A DNA stretch of 64,000 nt from Thermoactinomyces mirandus (GTDB taxonomy: Bacteria > Bacillota > Bacilli > Thermoactinomycetales > Thermoactinomycetaceae), in contig NZ_JACEOL010000002.1 in NCBI RefSeq assembly GCF_013868055.1, forward strand, positions 1-64,000, read 5' to 3'. Below, piece after piece: positions 7,387-17,743 of the stretch; positions within the stretch are counted from its first letter, which is position 1, and each line of letters opens with the position of its first letter. The notes beneath the pieces were generated by a model. That model had not been told where the DNA came from. It did not search any database and was given only the letters and a program-made list of their open reading frames with translations. A program made the position numbers and the translations under genes.

Positions 7387-9405
7387 TTACTCTGTTTTTG
7401 TTGCTTGTACAAGTTTTCCGTCGCTAAATCCAAATTGGCTGACATTAAACATGTTTTTCTTCTTGTCACCTTTAAAAACAAGGTATACGTCATGCAGGCC
7501 GTACGCTCCATCTGTCGGGTTTGTATCAATCATGGTCGACACGGTAAACCATTTCCTGGGATTCTTCATTTTTGGAACTTCCATGATCCCTACAGTTTTG
7601 CCCTTTGGATGATCCAATCGTACTTCAATCTTTCCGCCACCATTTGAGGCGACACGGGCGTTCATACTTAAAATACCGCGCATATCTGCTTGTCCATTGG
7701 CAGATCCGTCAGCAAAATTGACATTGGTATACCTGATATAGGAGCCGTTTTTAAGATTTGTGATCATTTTGCCGCCTTCCGAACTCTTTTTCACTTGAAG
7801 TACAGGGGACTGTCCGTTATTTTCATATGCCAGGTAGCTGGAAAATACGTCTTTCAGATCAGGTAGTGCAGGCAATTGGAATTTTTCGGGTATAAAAGTT
7901 GTCACACTTTTTCCTCTTAACTCCATGGAAAACTGCTGCTTGTTGACTTTGATCGCATCCAGCTTTTTCAGATTTTCACTGGCGGAAGTACGATACGGAA
8001 CAACTGCACCGGTATTGCCTGGAAAGTCTTTCAATTTAAAGGTGACGGTTTGATTCTCAGGGCTATTGTTTACAGCAACAATTGTGAAGTTTCCGGCACG
8101 TGGCTCTTTATACGCCGTAATCAACACATCATTAACCGGATGTTTATCCGCTTTTATCATTTTGTAACCGGGTTGGATAAAGCGGCTGTAATTGCCAAAA
8201 GTATAAAAACGCTTGAAAACACGGAACAGATTATTTTCTGTGGGAGCGACTCGCTGGTCTGAGCCGTCGTTAACGAGCCGGATCAAATCGGAACCATCAG
8301 CGCCGTTATTGGCTGCGGGCCACCACCAGAAATAGGCATTGACACCTGTTACATCGAATATGTTTCCGATGAGATTTGCATATTTCAGGCCATCGGTTAT
8401 CGTGTTATTCTCAAAGGTTTGTTTATCATTGCCCTGGTTCATGAACTCTGTTTGCCAGATGGTTTTACCCAATTCTTTGGACCTGGCAAATTCATCGGGA
8501 TCAGGAGTCGTGTCACCATCGAGCAAACCTTGATATGCATGAGCGGCAACGACGTCAATGTAAGGGTTTGTTTTAATATCATTTAAAGCGGGCAAAACAT
8601 AATTTTCCGAGAACTCCATCGATTCACCAAGCACGATTTTAGAGGGAATCTTCTCTTTTTTAAAGGTAGGTGCCAAATAATCACGGACGAAGGTGTTTAA
8701 TTCCTCGGGTGTCCACAGGCAGCTGGAATAACTTGTAGACAGTTCTGGCTCATTTGCGGGGGAAATGTGTGTAATGTTGAGGTTGAAATGTTCTTTATAG
8801 CCTTTTACGTATGCAGCCAGATATTCTGCATATTGTTGATACATGTCTTCATCGAGTTTGTTTGGTGTTTCACCGGTATCGATTACGCTTTTATTTTTCT
8901 TCATCCATGCAGGAGGACTCCAGGCAGTGCTCAGAAATGTATCTACACCTCTTTTTTTTGCCTCTTTCATGATCCATATCTGATATTTGTCAAATTCATC
9001 TTTATTCCAACGATCATCGTCCCAGACGTACTTATCCGGACCAGGCATAATGGTCTCAGTAGGGCCGTCATAGTGAGAGTCTCCCCAGTCATCAATTCCG
9101 CCGTCACCGATCATATTTCGGACAATGCTTAAACCGATGCCTTTCTCCTTGCTAAATATCATATCAAGAATCTGTGATCTTACTGGCTCATCCAATCGCA
9201 TAACAGATCCGCCTTTATGGAAGGCGAAGGATCCGCCAAATCCGTCAATTTTCTGTTTTTCCACATTCCAGTATACGATACTGACATTTTCAGGAGATTG
9301 GGGATTCTTTGCTGCATAAACAGCGTTGCCTGAACCTGAAATACTGATCATAAGGAGCAAACTTATAATCACACTGAAAATTATAGTAAAATTTTTTCTT
9401 GGCAA
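7387..9405 (-). CDS. Secreted glycoside hydrolase family 30 enzyme, probable glucuronoxylanase
   Basis: 672 residues from a TTG at 9405 that is spaced 6 bases from AAAGGAGGGG; the longer frame from 9435 places this site inside the gene. A signal peptide (basic PRKN, hydrophobic core to about residue 28, AYA-type cleavage) points to export. A (beta/alpha)8 catalytic domain has the acid/base Glu219 in SPANEPE and the nucleophile Glu320 in IWQTEFM. A beta-sandwich follows, and the last roughly 150 residues form a second sandwich, probably carbohydrate binding. GH30 members cleave glucuronoxylan, beta-1,6-glucan or glucosylceramide. The divergent GH67 gene makes xylan the best guess. Confidence 0.82.
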   Translation of the reverse strand: MPRKNFTIIFSVIISLLLMISISGSGNAVYAAKNPQSPENVSIVYWNVEKQKIDGFGGSFAFHKGGSVMRLDEPVRSQILDMIFSKEKGIGLSIVRNMIGDGGIDDWGDSHYDGPTETIMPGPDKYVWDDDRWNKDEFDKYQIWIMKEAKKRGVDTFLSTAWSPPAWMKKNKSVIDTGETPNKLDEDMYQQYAEYLAAYVKGYKEHFNLNITHISPANEPELSTSYSSCLWTPEELNTFVRDYLAPTFKKEKIPSKIVLGESMEFSENYVLPALNDIKTNPYIDVVAAHAYQGLLDGDTTPDPDEFARSKELGKTIWQTEFMNQGNDKQTFENNTITDGLKYANLIGNIFDVTGVNAYFWWWPAANNGADGSDLIRLVNDGSDQRVAPTENNLFRVFKRFYTFGNYSRFIQPGYKMIKADKHPVNDVLITAYKEPRAGNFTIVAVNNSPENQTVTFKLKDFPGNTGAVVPYRTSASENLKKLDAIKVNKQQFSMELRGKSVTTFIPEKFQLPALPDLKDVFSSYLAYENNGQSPVLQVKKSSEGGKMITNLKNGSYIRYTNVNFADGSANGQADMRGILSMNARVASNGGGKIEVRLDHPKGKTVGIMEVPKMKNPRKWFTVSTMIDTNPTDGAYGLHDVYLVFKGDKKKNMFNVSQFGFSDGKLVQATKTE

Positions 9406-9846
9406 TAAAATCCCCTCCTTTTTCAAAGTGATCAATTACTTTAAAAGCTACTTAATCAATTAAACATAAGCGTTTTGTATTTTTGTTTAATGAAAAAATT
9501 TTCCCTTTATTTGGTCCAATTTTATTACACTATGAAACCGTTGTCAATTTTGGAAAGATAAATATAAAAGAGTTGTAAAATAGTCAGAAGAAAACTATAA
9601 TAATATCCCGACCATCATGCCTGTGCAATTGGCTTGAAAAAGAAAAAAGGAATTATTTCATTAGATTAAGAAAATTTTAATCTATAATTTTTTTGCAAAC
9701 GCTGATATGGAGTTATTATATCAAGCCTTATAATTAGAATGATCAATTTAAAAATATTTTTAGAGTTGTTGAGGTGGAAGGTTTATTAAAGTCCAGTAAG
9801 GTGTTTTTTGTCAAAAAAGGGATATGAACTGATGAGGTGATCGGCG
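9406..9846. promoter_or_regulatory. Divergent GH30/GH67 control region with a cre-like site
   Basis: A very A/T-rich 440-base region between two divergent carbohydrate genes, with no coding frame. TTGCAAACGCTGATA at 9693-9707 resembles a CcpA cre box, but with two departures from consensus. It lies about 140 bases before the GH67 start, compatible with catabolite repression. No dedicated regulator gene is adjacent. Confidence 0.35.
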
Positions 9847-11898
9847 ATGGAGGAAAGTTATCGTTGCTGGCTGCAATATCGGTTTGTACAGGATACACAG
9901 CGATTCTATCAATATCGAAAATGGGTTTCTAATATTGTGGTTGCCAGGGAGACTGAAATTATAAATTCAGCTGCAAGAGAACTTCAGGATGCTTTGAAAT
10001 CAATGTTAAATCTCAAGCCGTCGATTTGGCGACATCCGTTTCATCAGCAACCTTTTCTTTTTTTGGGATCATATGAGGATATCAATCCGGAAAACCATGG
10101 GATTTCAGCCTCGTTATTAAATCGTCTTGATGATGAGGGTTATTTGTTAAAAACAGTTAACAATCAAATCCTTGTAATCGGCAAAACGGATCGGGGAACC
10201 TTGTATGCAACATTCCATCTGTTAAGATTGCTGCAGTGTGAACAACCGATTGATTCTTTGGAAATAACCGATTCACCAAAAAACCAATTAAGAATGATAA
10301 ACCAATGGGATAATATGGATGGCTCGATTGAACGTGGCTATTCCGGCAATTCTATCTTTTTTCGTGATAATGATTTTGTGGATGATTTAACTCGCGTAAA
10401 GAATTATGCAAGATTTTTGGCATCTGTTGGAATTAATGCCATTTCGATTAACAATGTAAATGTTTGGAACCTAGAAACGAGGTTGATTACAAAAGAATTT
10501 TTGCCAAAAGTAAAAGAAGTTGCGGAGATTTTTAAATCCTATGCAATAACTGTTTTTTTAAGTATTAACTTTGCGAGTCCGATTGAATTGGGCGGTTTGT
10601 CTACTGCGGACCCGTTGGATAGAGATGTCCAAAAATGGTGGGAAAATAAAGCAAAAGAGATTTACCAATATATTCCTGACTTTGGCGGATTTGTGGTAAA
10701 GGCTGATTCGGAAGGCAGACCGGGGCCTTTTACTTATCACAGAAGCCATGCCGAAGGTGCAAATGTATTGGCTCGTGCGCTGAAACCTTATAATGGAAAA
10801 GTGATTTGGCGTTGTTTTGTTTACAACTATTTGCAGGATTGGCGAGACAGAAGTACTGATCGGGCAAAGGCAGCTTATGACCATTTTGGGCCGTTGGATG
10901 GCCAGTTCCTGGATAATGTCATTTTACAAATCAAAAATGGTCCGATGGATTTCCAGGTTCGGGAACCGGTATCCCCACTTTTGGGGGCGATGAAGAAAAC
11001 AAATCAAATGATCGAATTTCAAATTACACAAGAATATACCGGCCAGCAAATAGATGTATGTTATTTGGTTCCTCAATGGAAAGAAGTTTTTGATTTTGAT
11101 ACTTATGCTCAGGGTGAAAGCTCAACCGTTAAATCCATTGTGAATGGTTCTCTTTATAACTGTAAATACAGCGGAGTAGCAGGAGTTTCCAATATAGGTG
11201 ATGATGTGAATTGGACCGGGCATGCATTGGCACAGGCTAATCTGTATGGTTTTGGAAGATTGATATGGAATCCGGATTTGTCAACAGAACAAATTACTAA
11301 AGAATGGATTTATTTAACCTTCGGCATTCATCAGCAAGTTGTGGAACCAATAAAATGGATATTGCTTCATTCATGGGAAACTTATGAAAATTATACAGCT
11401 CCACTGGGTGTAGGCTGGATGGTAAATCCAAATCATCACTATGGACCGAATGTAGACGGATATGAATATTCAAAATGGGGAACATATCATTTTGCAGATC
11501 GTGACGGTATTGGCGTCGACCGTACAGTGGAAACAGGAACTGGTTATACAGCGCAATATTTCAGTCCTTGTTCGGAAATATACAATTCATTGGAATGCTG
11601 TCCGGATGAATTGTTGCTGTTTTTTCACCATGTTCCTTACAGTCATCAGTTAAAATCAGGAAAGACTGTGATTCAGCATATATATGATACACATTTTGAA
11701 GGAGTAGAAACAGTAAAATTGTTTATCAAACTGTGGGATTCATTAGAAGGGAAAATAGATAACGGGATATTTCAAAATGTGAAAGAAAGGTTAAAACGGC
11801 AATTGGAAAATGCGATAGAATGGAGGGATCAAATCAATACGTATTTTTACAGAAAATCGGGTGTACCGGATGAGAAGAACAGAATGATTTATCGATGA
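9847..11898 (+). CDS. aguA: Alpha-glucuronidase, GH67
   Basis: 683 residues, full length for GH67, with no signal peptide, so cytoplasmic. It removes 4-O-methyl-glucuronic acid from the non-reducing end of aldouronic acids made by GH30 or GH10 enzymes. Likely catalytic residues by similarity to the Geobacillus enzyme are Glu289 ([10 protein letters not shown]), Asp368 (NGPMDF) and Glu396 (ITQEYT). The ATG follows GAGGTGATCGGCG. It is divergent from the secreted GH30 gene, so the pair can process glucuronoxylan outside and then inside the cell. The ABC importer downstream could be part of the route, but it belongs to a different solute family. Confidence 0.9.
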   Translation: MEESYRCWLQYRFVQDTQRFYQYRKWVSNIVVARETEIINSAARELQDALKSMLNLKPSIWRHPFHQQPFLFLGSYEDINPENHGISASLLNRLDDEGYLLKTVNNQILVIGKTDRGTLYATFHLLRLLQCEQPIDSLEITDSPKNQLRMINQWDNMDGSIERGYSGNSIFFRDNDFVDDLTRVKNYARFLASVGINAISINNVNVWNLETRLITKEFLPKVKEVAEIFKSYAITVFLSINFASPIELGGLSTADPLDRDVQKWWENKAKEIYQYIPDFGGFVVKADSEGRPGPFTYHRSHAEGANVLARALKPYNGKVIWRCFVYNYLQDWRDRSTDRAKAAYDHFGPLDGQFLDNVILQIKNGPMDFQVREPVSPLLGAMKKTNQMIEFQITQEYTGQQIDVCYLVPQWKEVFDFDTYAQGESSTVKSIVNGSLYNCKYSGVAGVSNIGDDVNWTGHALAQANLYGFGRLIWNPDLSTEQITKEWIYLTFGIHQQVVEPIKWILLHSWETYENYTAPLGVGWMVNPNHHYGPNVDGYEYSKWGTYHFADRDGIGVDRTVETGTGYTAQYFSPCSEIYNSLECCPDELLLFFHHVPYSHQLKSGKTVIQHIYDTHFEGVETVKLFIKLWDSLEGKIDNGIFQNVKERLKRQLENAIEWRDQINTYFYRKSGVPDEKNRMIYR

Positions 11899-12376
11899 AA
11901 TTGAGTGGTCATGTTTCCGCATTAAAAAGTTGCCGGTCTAGCAAATAATATGGATTAATGAACAAAATGCAGTTTTTGTCGTCGAAACGCGAAAATGAAT
12001 TGTCATCCCTAAAAAAAAACGTTAACATATAATTAGATTATTTTTTTAACAACTTTTTCTATTCATTAAACAAAGTTATATATAAAGTTTTTTTACTCAA
12101 CGTTAATTGACGTTTTTTTGGATGGAGTTGGAAAACGCATTTTCAGCCAACCGATCTGTACAATTGATAGTAGGTAAGTACAAAAGACAGCAAACAGACA
12201 ATATTTTTTCTTCAAAAATGAAACCGCTATCAAATTCAAGCTGAACTCGTGATTGCCGGAGAAGAACCGAGAGAAGTAAATCCCATTTTTCAGTTGTTAA
12301 ACAAAGTGTCGCATACAAGTTGTCCCCACGACGTTTATTTGTTTGTAAATACTCAAAATTACGGGGAGGATAGAAC
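11899..12376. other. A/T-rich intergenic region with a weak terminator
   Basis: No coding frame is supported on either strand. AACGT (12099-12103) pairs with ACGTT (12110-12114) and is followed by seven T, a short rho-independent terminator for the glucuronidase transcript. The remainder should hold the promoter of the ABC importer operon. Only an imperfect cre-like sequence could be picked out. Confidence 0.4.
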
Positions 12377-13549
12377 ATGCTGGAAAAAAGATGGCTTGTG
12401 ATAACGGTTGTTTTATTGTTTGGCATTTGCCTCGCTGTGGGGCTGATTTTGTGGGATCCCTCTTCTGAGGGTAAAGATGATGCTGTGACTTTGACAATAT
12501 ATACCGTAGCAGGTGGAGATGAATACTACAAAGATATTGTCATTCCCATGTTTGAAGAAAAGACAAATGGAAAATATCAAATTGAATATGGACGCGGAAC
12601 CGCACAGGAAATTATTAACAAGATTAAAACGCAAGGGAACAGTGGGACAATTGATATTGTAATTACAGGCTTGGATGGCCTTCCGTTAGGAATAAAAGAG
12701 GGATTGTGGGAACAGCTTTACCCCAAATACAGTAACGAAATACATGCCAATGAGTGGAATGAAATTGGAAAGGCTTATATAGAAAAATATGACGGATATG
12801 GTGCTCCTGTAACGACTGGATCCGGCGGGCCTGTCCTGGTTTACAACAGCAAAAAGGTGAACAATCCGCCTTCCACATACGCAGAACTGAAAGATTGGAT
12901 TTTAAAAAATCCAGGGAGATTTACCTATGCTGCTGTTCCTTCCAGCGGTCCAGCTCGCGGATTTTTCTTTGGTCTTGCCCAATCTTTGGGAGAGGATTTT
13001 AATAATCCTGATTCATTAAACGAAACTTGGAAATATCTGGCCGATATCGGCAAGACAATTGACTATTACCCCTCAAAAACTTCAGATACCTTCGATTTAC
13101 TTTATGAAGGGGAAGTGGATATTATTCCCCATACCCCATTTTGGTTTGCCAACCTCGTAGCGACGAATACAGTTCCATCACATATTAAAGCTGTGGCCCT
13201 GGAAGATACCAAACAAATTATCGATTCTCACTTCTATGTAATGGTGAAAAACTTGCCAGAAGAACGGAAAAAAGCTGCATTGGAATTTTTGAAGTTCGTA
13301 ACTTCCAAGGAAATTCAAGCACAAGGTTACGCTGTTGGGCTTATTCCGGCAAATGAGAAATCTTCTCCAGCTTTGCTGGAATCGAAATATAAAAAGACTT
13401 ACAATCATTATCTTAAAGGTGTCATGCCTGATTTCAAGGAAAAAGACACGATTCTTGTCCCTGAGAATAACTGGGTTTTATTCCCTGATCTGGAAGTTAC
13501 AAATAAATTATATAATCTGTGGGAACAGAAAATTCAAGCACAAAAATAA
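12377..13549 (+). CDS. ABC transporter substrate-binding protein, PotD/FbpA-like
   Basis: 390 residues. An N-terminal membrane segment (about residues 5-26) has no clear lipobox, so the protein is probably anchored by an uncleaved helix. The mature part is a type II periplasmic-binding fold of the spermidine/putrescine, iron(III) and phosphonate group (LTIYTVAGGDEYYKDIVIPMFE at the start; YGAPVTTGSGGPVLVYNSKKV mid-protein). AGGATAGAAC precedes the ATG. It is the first of four co-directional genes making a complete importer. Its ligand cannot be deduced. The nearby glucuronoxylan genes make a sugar acid possible, but the family usually binds polyamines, metals or small anions. Confidence 0.78.
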   Translation: MLEKRWLVITVVLLFGICLAVGLILWDPSSEGKDDAVTLTIYTVAGGDEYYKDIVIPMFEEKTNGKYQIEYGRGTAQEIINKIKTQGNSGTIDIVITGLDGLPLGIKEGLWEQLYPKYSNEIHANEWNEIGKAYIEKYDGYGAPVTTGSGGPVLVYNSKKVNNPPSTYAELKDWILKNPGRFTYAAVPSSGPARGFFFGLAQSLGEDFNNPDSLNETWKYLADIGKTIDYYPSKTSDTFDLLYEGEVDIIPHTPFWFANLVATNTVPSHIKAVALEDTKQIIDSHFYVMVKNLPEERKKAALEFLKFVTSKEIQAQGYAVGLIPANEKSSPALLESKYKKTYNHYLKGVMPDFKEKDTILVPENNWVLFPDLEVTNKLYNLWEQKIQAQK

Positions 13550-13603
13550 TTTTGGAGATTCCCCGCCTTTTTTGCTAAAAGGCGGGGAGAAGGAGTTGGT
13601 ACA

Positions 13604-14713
13604 ATGATTCAGGTAGAGAGGAAAAAAATATTTACAGGAAATTCTACAAGAGTAGAGCTGAAAAACCTGACTAAAAAATTTGGTTCGACTACTGCAGTTG
13701 AAAATGCCAGTCTTGAAATTGACAGCGGAGAGTTTATGACTCTCCTTGGTCCGAGTGGATGTGGAAAAACAACTATTCTTTCAATGATATTGGGCATTTT
13801 GGAACCTACATCGGGAGAGATCGCTTTTAATGGTCAGCCCATCAATCATATTGATATGAGTAAAAGGGATATTGGGATGGTTTTTCAAAACTATGCCCTG
13901 TTTCCTCATATGACAGTCTTCCAAAATATTGCTTTTGGGTTGGATATGAGAAAAGTAGAAAAAGAAGAAAAGAAAAAAAGGGTGAGGGAAGTTATTAAAA
14001 TGGTCCAATTAGATGGTCTTGAGGACCGGTTTATTAAAGATTTGAGCGGCGGACAGCAACAAAGAGTTGCATTGGCCAGAGCAATAGTGATCAGGCCACG
14101 TATATTGTTGTTGGATGAACCTTTGAGCAATCTGGATGCCAAATTGCGTAAAGAAATGCGCACTCAGTTAAAAAAATTACATAGGGAATTGGACATCACT
14201 ACGATCTACGTCACCCATGACCAGGAAGAAGCATTATCCCTGTCAACAAAAATTACAGTCATGTCCAAAGGGGTTATACAGCAAATAGGAGCACCTGAAG
14301 AAATATTCAGGAGACCGAGAAATTATTTTGTAGCTAATTTTATCGGATATGGCAATTTTTTAAAAGGCAAGCTTGTGGATGAAAAAAATGGACAATTTAT
14401 TTTTGAAACGACGAAAGATTCCTTGCGTTTAACGGTTAACCGTGATAACAAGCACCAGGTCGGTGATCAAGTATTTTTGACAATCAAGCCTGAAATGTTG
14501 GAAATTGTCACAGGAGAGAAAACGGGTGTGAACCTGTTGGATGGGGAAATCGTGACAAGTGACTATATTGGAAGCGCTACCGGATATGAGGTTCAGATGG
14601 AGAATGGAAGGACGTTTCAGGTCAACGTACCGGGTTTGAATCCATACGCTGTTGGTCAAAAAGTGAAACTGTATCTGGATCCGGCCAAAATATTAATTGT
14701 TGACGAGGAGTGA
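13604..14713 (+). CDS. ABC transporter ATP-binding protein, PotA-like
   Basis: 369 residues. Walker A GPSGCGKTT is at residues 49-57, Q-loop FQNYALFPHM near 98, signature LSGGQQQR near 147, and Walker B ILLLDEPLSNLD near 167. A C-terminal TOBE domain spans about residues 250-369. This architecture is that of importers for polyamines, iron(III) and related solutes. The ATG is preceded by GGAGAAGGAG. The stop overlaps nothing, and the permease starts 4 bases later, so coupling is tight. Confidence 0.88.
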   Translation: MIQVERKKIFTGNSTRVELKNLTKKFGSTTAVENASLEIDSGEFMTLLGPSGCGKTTILSMILGILEPTSGEIAFNGQPINHIDMSKRDIGMVFQNYALFPHMTVFQNIAFGLDMRKVEKEEKKKRVREVIKMVQLDGLEDRFIKDLSGGQQQRVALARAIVIRPRILLLDEPLSNLDAKLRKEMRTQLKKLHRELDITTIYVTHDQEEALSLSTKITVMSKGVIQQIGAPEEIFRRPRNYFVANFIGYGNFLKGKLVDEKNGQFIFETTKDSLRLTVNRDNKHQVGDQVFLTIKPEMLEIVTGEKTGVNLLDGEIVTSDYIGSATGYEVQMENGRTFQVNVPGLNPYAVGQKVKLYLDPAKILIVDEE

Positions 14714-14717
14714 TCAC

Positions 14718-15581
14718 ATGAACAGAGTGGTTTTTGCCAGAAAAAGAGATTATCTTTTTTTTCTTCCTTCTTTGGTGCCCCTGTTGTTGCTCTTTGTTTA
14801 TCCGTTATTGAAGGGACTGGTAATGACTTTCCAGGAGACTGGTTCATCCGGTTTAACATTGCATAATTACATCGAGTTTTTTACGAACCCAAGATACTAT
14901 GATACGATTTTCCGAACCTTATATTTGGTTATACCGGCCACAATTATCGAGCTGATTATTGCTTTCGGGATTACCTATTTTATCAGGGGAAAAATGAGAG
15001 GAAAAGGAATTATCGCCGGGTTGACTATTTTTCCCCTTACCTTGGGATCGATCATTATTGACATGGGGATTATCTCTTTCTTCAAGCCCACCGGATGGTT
15101 TAATACTGTTTTGATAAACATTGGATTAATCGATGAACCATTCAAGTTGGTTTACAACTATTGGGGGACTTTTTTGGCACTAATTATTTTAGGAGTGGCA
15201 TTTATGGCTTCAAACTTTGTGGGAATAATGGATTACATTGACCCCAACCTGGAACAGGCAGCACGGAGCCTTGGAGCTTCCCGCTGGATTACTTTCAAGC
15301 GGGTATATTTTCCTTTGATCCGTTCCAACGTTTTAACCGTTTTTGCTTTAAATTTGATTATGCAGATCGGCGTTTATTCATCTGCAGTAATTGTCGGTAA
15401 TCCAGCCTCTGAAACCCGTACATTTGTAGTTGTGGCATTTGAGGAAGCGATGCGCAACTTTAATTATAACATGGCCAATACAGTCGCCATCGTAATGGGC
15501 ATTACCCAGATCGTCATCCTTGGTATTGTTTTTGCGATTCGCAAACGGGGATATATCGGGAGTGCAAGCACGTTTAAATAA
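14718..15581 (+). CDS. ABC transporter permease, PotB-like
   Basis: 287 residues from the ATG at 14718, which sits 6 bases behind GAGGAGTG; an earlier in-frame start overlaps the ATPase gene and has no ribosome site. Six membrane segments are visible. The EAA coupling loop is DPNLEQAARSLGASRWITFKRVYFPLI near residue 178. It pairs with the next gene as a heterodimeric channel for the PotABCD-type importer. Confidence 0.87.
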   Translation: MNRVVFARKRDYLFFLPSLVPLLLLFVYPLLKGLVMTFQETGSSGLTLHNYIEFFTNPRYYDTIFRTLYLVIPATIIELIIAFGITYFIRGKMRGKGIIAGLTIFPLTLGSIIIDMGIISFFKPTGWFNTVLINIGLIDEPFKLVYNYWGTFLALIILGVAFMASNFVGIMDYIDPNLEQAARSLGASRWITFKRVYFPLIRSNVLTVFALNLIMQIGVYSSAVIVGNPASETRTFVVVAFEEAMRNFNYNMANTVAIVMGITQIVILGIVFAIRKRGYIGSASTFK

Positions 15582-15591
15582 AGGGTGATGA

Positions 15592-16491
15592 ATGATGAAA
15601 ACGAAAAAAACAGTTTCAGAAAACGGAAATTACCATGCTCCTGTTCAAGGTAAAACCTTTATAAAAAATAGCATAAAAGAAATTGTTTTCTACAGGGGGT
15701 ATCAAACTGTTTCATGGATTTTGATTATCGCTTTCCTTGCTGTTGTACTGGGAATGACCGTGTCAGTGATTCTGAATGCTTTTGGAGAAGAATGGTATGG
15801 TACATTTTTACCACAAGGCTTTACGCTGGAATGGTTTATTAACGCCTGGAACGCATACGAGGTTGGAGAATATTTCAAAATAACCATGCAAATTGTGTTT
15901 ATCGCTACAGTCATTTCCTTGATTTTAAGTATTCCAAGTGTATATATATTAGCGAGAAGGAACTTTCCATTCAAGCAGGCGTTGATCAGTTTCTTTCAAT
16001 TGCCGTTTACTTTGCCGGATCTCCTTTATGCCATACCCGTAGCCTCCATATTTTATTCCATTGGTCTGGCGGAAACGATGACTGGACTAATTATCGTTAA
16101 TTTAATTGTCGGTGTTCCTTTCTCTGTATTTATCCTGCTTCCTTATATGGAATCGATCGATCCCCGTCTGGAGTATGCTGCTGAGTCTCTTGGAGCAACA
16201 AAGTTTCAATTGTTCCGAAGAATTATTATTCCACAAATAGTACCCGGGATAACTGCATCAGCTATCAATATTTTTATTCGCATGTTCAACACATTTACCA
16301 TTATCCTGTTAATTTCGGGACCCAAAACGCAAACCCTGAATGTTATGGTATTCAGCGTGCTGCAGGGTTCTGGTTCACAACCGCCGGCTATGCTTAATTC
16401 ACTTGCTTTGACACTCATGATCCCACTGTTATTCTTTTCATTTATCAGTCTATGGGTATCATCGTATACACAAAGACGTCTCGGCAAATAA
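15592..16491 (+). CDS. ABC transporter permease, PotC-like
   Basis: 299 residues, with the first ATG at 15592 (a second at 15595 is equally close to AAAGGGTGATG). An N-terminal cytoplasmic tail of about 40 residues is followed by six membrane helices, with the EAA loop at DPRLEYAAESLGATKFQLFRRIIIPQI near residue 188. It is the second permease of the importer and the last gene of the operon. Confidence 0.87.
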   Translation: MMKTKKTVSENGNYHAPVQGKTFIKNSIKEIVFYRGYQTVSWILIIAFLAVVLGMTVSVILNAFGEEWYGTFLPQGFTLEWFINAWNAYEVGEYFKITMQIVFIATVISLILSIPSVYILARRNFPFKQALISFFQLPFTLPDLLYAIPVASIFYSIGLAETMTGLIIVNLIVGVPFSVFILLPYMESIDPRLEYAAESLGATKFQLFRRIIIPQIVPGITASAINIFIRMFNTFTIILLISGPKTQTLNVMVFSVLQGSGSQPPAMLNSLALTLMIPLLFFSFISLWVSSYTQRRLGK

Positions 16492-16588
16492 TGGATACTT
16501 GCCCGAGAACAGGAGGTGTATACGAATAAATGCCGTCTCCCATACAACACCCCGTACAACCCCGCCCTCTATGCTCTGGACAACTGTT

Positions 16589-16614
16589 GCAGGCTTATTG
16601 CTGCCTGCTTTTTT
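16589..16614 (+). terminator. Intrinsic terminator after the ABC importer operon
   Basis: GCAGGC (16589-16594) pairs with GCCTGC (16603-16608), followed directly by six T. It lies about 100 bases past the last permease stop. Confidence 0.75.
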
Positions 16615-16929
16615 CTTCGAATGATTTCTCAGATAACACAAATTGTTTTTTGGTTAGTGGCAATCCCTGAATTTTATTTGCAAATGAAGAGGGTTCAGGC
16701 AATTATTAATGATACAACGGATTCGGGATGAAACATCGCCTTTTTTTAGTTCTTTGAACCGGTACTCCTGTCAGGCTGCTTTCGCCAATTTACATTTTAC
16801 GGAAAAGCCGAAAAGTTAATATTATAAAAGGTTTGTTATAAAGAGAAAATAGTTTGTGTAAGTTTCATCATTTACCAATGATCATCATAAAGTATAGCGA
16901 AGGCATTTTTCTGTACAGGAGCACAGGCC
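16615..16929. other. Intergenic region with no recognised feature
   Basis: Short frames occur, but none has a ribosome binding site or a protein-like composition. The region should contain the promoter for the small gene at 16930. Confidence 0.4.
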
Positions 16930-17103
16930 ATGGGAAAAATTTTTTGGAACTTTGCGTTGGAGAAGGCGATTCGGGAGGCTTTAAGTATACAGAAAGGACA
17001 GGGAACCTGGGAGGAATGGGAAAGCAGATGGCCGCCCGAGGTCAGGGAAAAGGCTGAAAGGGAATTGAAAATTTTTACGTTGTTGGGCTGGTTGAAACGC
17101 TAA
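16930..17103 (+). CDS. Small hypothetical protein, 57 residues
   Basis: The ATG is preceded by AGGAG with 8-base spacing, and a terminator-like hairpin follows, so a real gene is likely. The product starts MGKIFWNFALEKAIREAL and is a charged, Trp-rich, mostly helical protein with no membrane segment or Cys (EEWESRWPPEVREKAERELK in the middle). It lies just upstream of ruvC on the same strand. I do not recognise the family. Confidence 0.5.
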   Translation: MGKIFWNFALEKAIREALSIQKGQGTWEEWESRWPPEVREKAERELKIFTLLGWLKR

Positions 17104-17130
17104 CCTTTTTAAAAGGGGAAGCGTTTTTTT
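17095..17130 (+). terminator. Probable terminator before ruvC
   Basis: AAACGCT near 17096-17102 can pair with AGCGTTT near 17121-17127, and CCTTTTT with AAAAGG inside; a run of T follows. This gives ruvC its own promoter downstream. Confidence 0.55.
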
Positions 17131-17236
17131 CTGGGCATATTTTGTGTGAATAATGCAGGATCATGGTCAAACTGTGTTATAATTAGTCATGCCATAGGAA
17201 TGAACGTTCGCTTCATGCTTGGAGAGGAGCTTACAT

Positions 17237-17743
17237 ATGCGTATTATGGGGATAGATCCGGGGATTGCCATTGTCGGGTACGGAATATTGGATCAGAAAG
17301 GAACCCGGCTGATTGATGTTGATTACGGGAGTATTCAGACACTGGCAGGAATACCGACCGCTACCCGGTTAAAGCAGATTTACGATGCCTGTACCAGGCT
17401 TTTCGGGGAATTTCAGCCGGATGTGGTGGCGATTGAGAAACTGTTTTTCAATCGCAACGTCACGACCGCTTTTACGGTAGGGCAGGCACGGGGTGTAATA
17501 ATGCTTGCAGCGGAAGAAGCGAATATCACAATTACCGAATATACACCGTTGCAAGTAAAAATGGCTGTGGTCGGTTTCGGGCAGGCCGAAAAAAAACAGG
17601 TGCAGGAAATGGTCAAATTATTGCTTCATTTGCCGGCTGTGCCCAGACCGGATGATGTTGCGGATGCCTTGGCGATTGCGATTTGTGAGGCGCATTCATC
17701 ATCGGCCGTTCACAAATATAGTAAGTGGGGATTGAAGCGATGA
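17237..17743 (+). CDS. ruvC: Holliday junction resolvase RuvC
   Basis: 168 residues from the ATG at 17237, behind GGAGAGGAG. A metal-dependent endonuclease that cleaves Holliday junctions symmetrically together with RuvAB. Conserved acidic residues are visible: Asp in MGIDPG (residue 7), Glu in VAIEKLFF (near 67), and Asp in RPDDVADALAIAIC near the C-terminus. Its stop overlaps the ruvA start (ATGA), so ruvC-ruvA-ruvB form an operon. Confidence 0.95.
   Translation: MRIMGIDPGIAIVGYGILDQKGTRLIDVDYGSIQTLAGIPTATRLKQIYDACTRLFGEFQPDVVAIEKLFFNRNVTTAFTVGQARGVIMLAAEEANITITEYTPLQVKMAVVGFGQAEKKQVQEMVKLLLHLPAVPRPDDVADALAIAICEAHSSSAVHKYSKWGLKR

Noticed and set aside
12125-12145. Possible cre box in front of the ABC importer
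   Set aside because: GGAAAACGCATTTTC has wrong spacing relative to the cre consensus.
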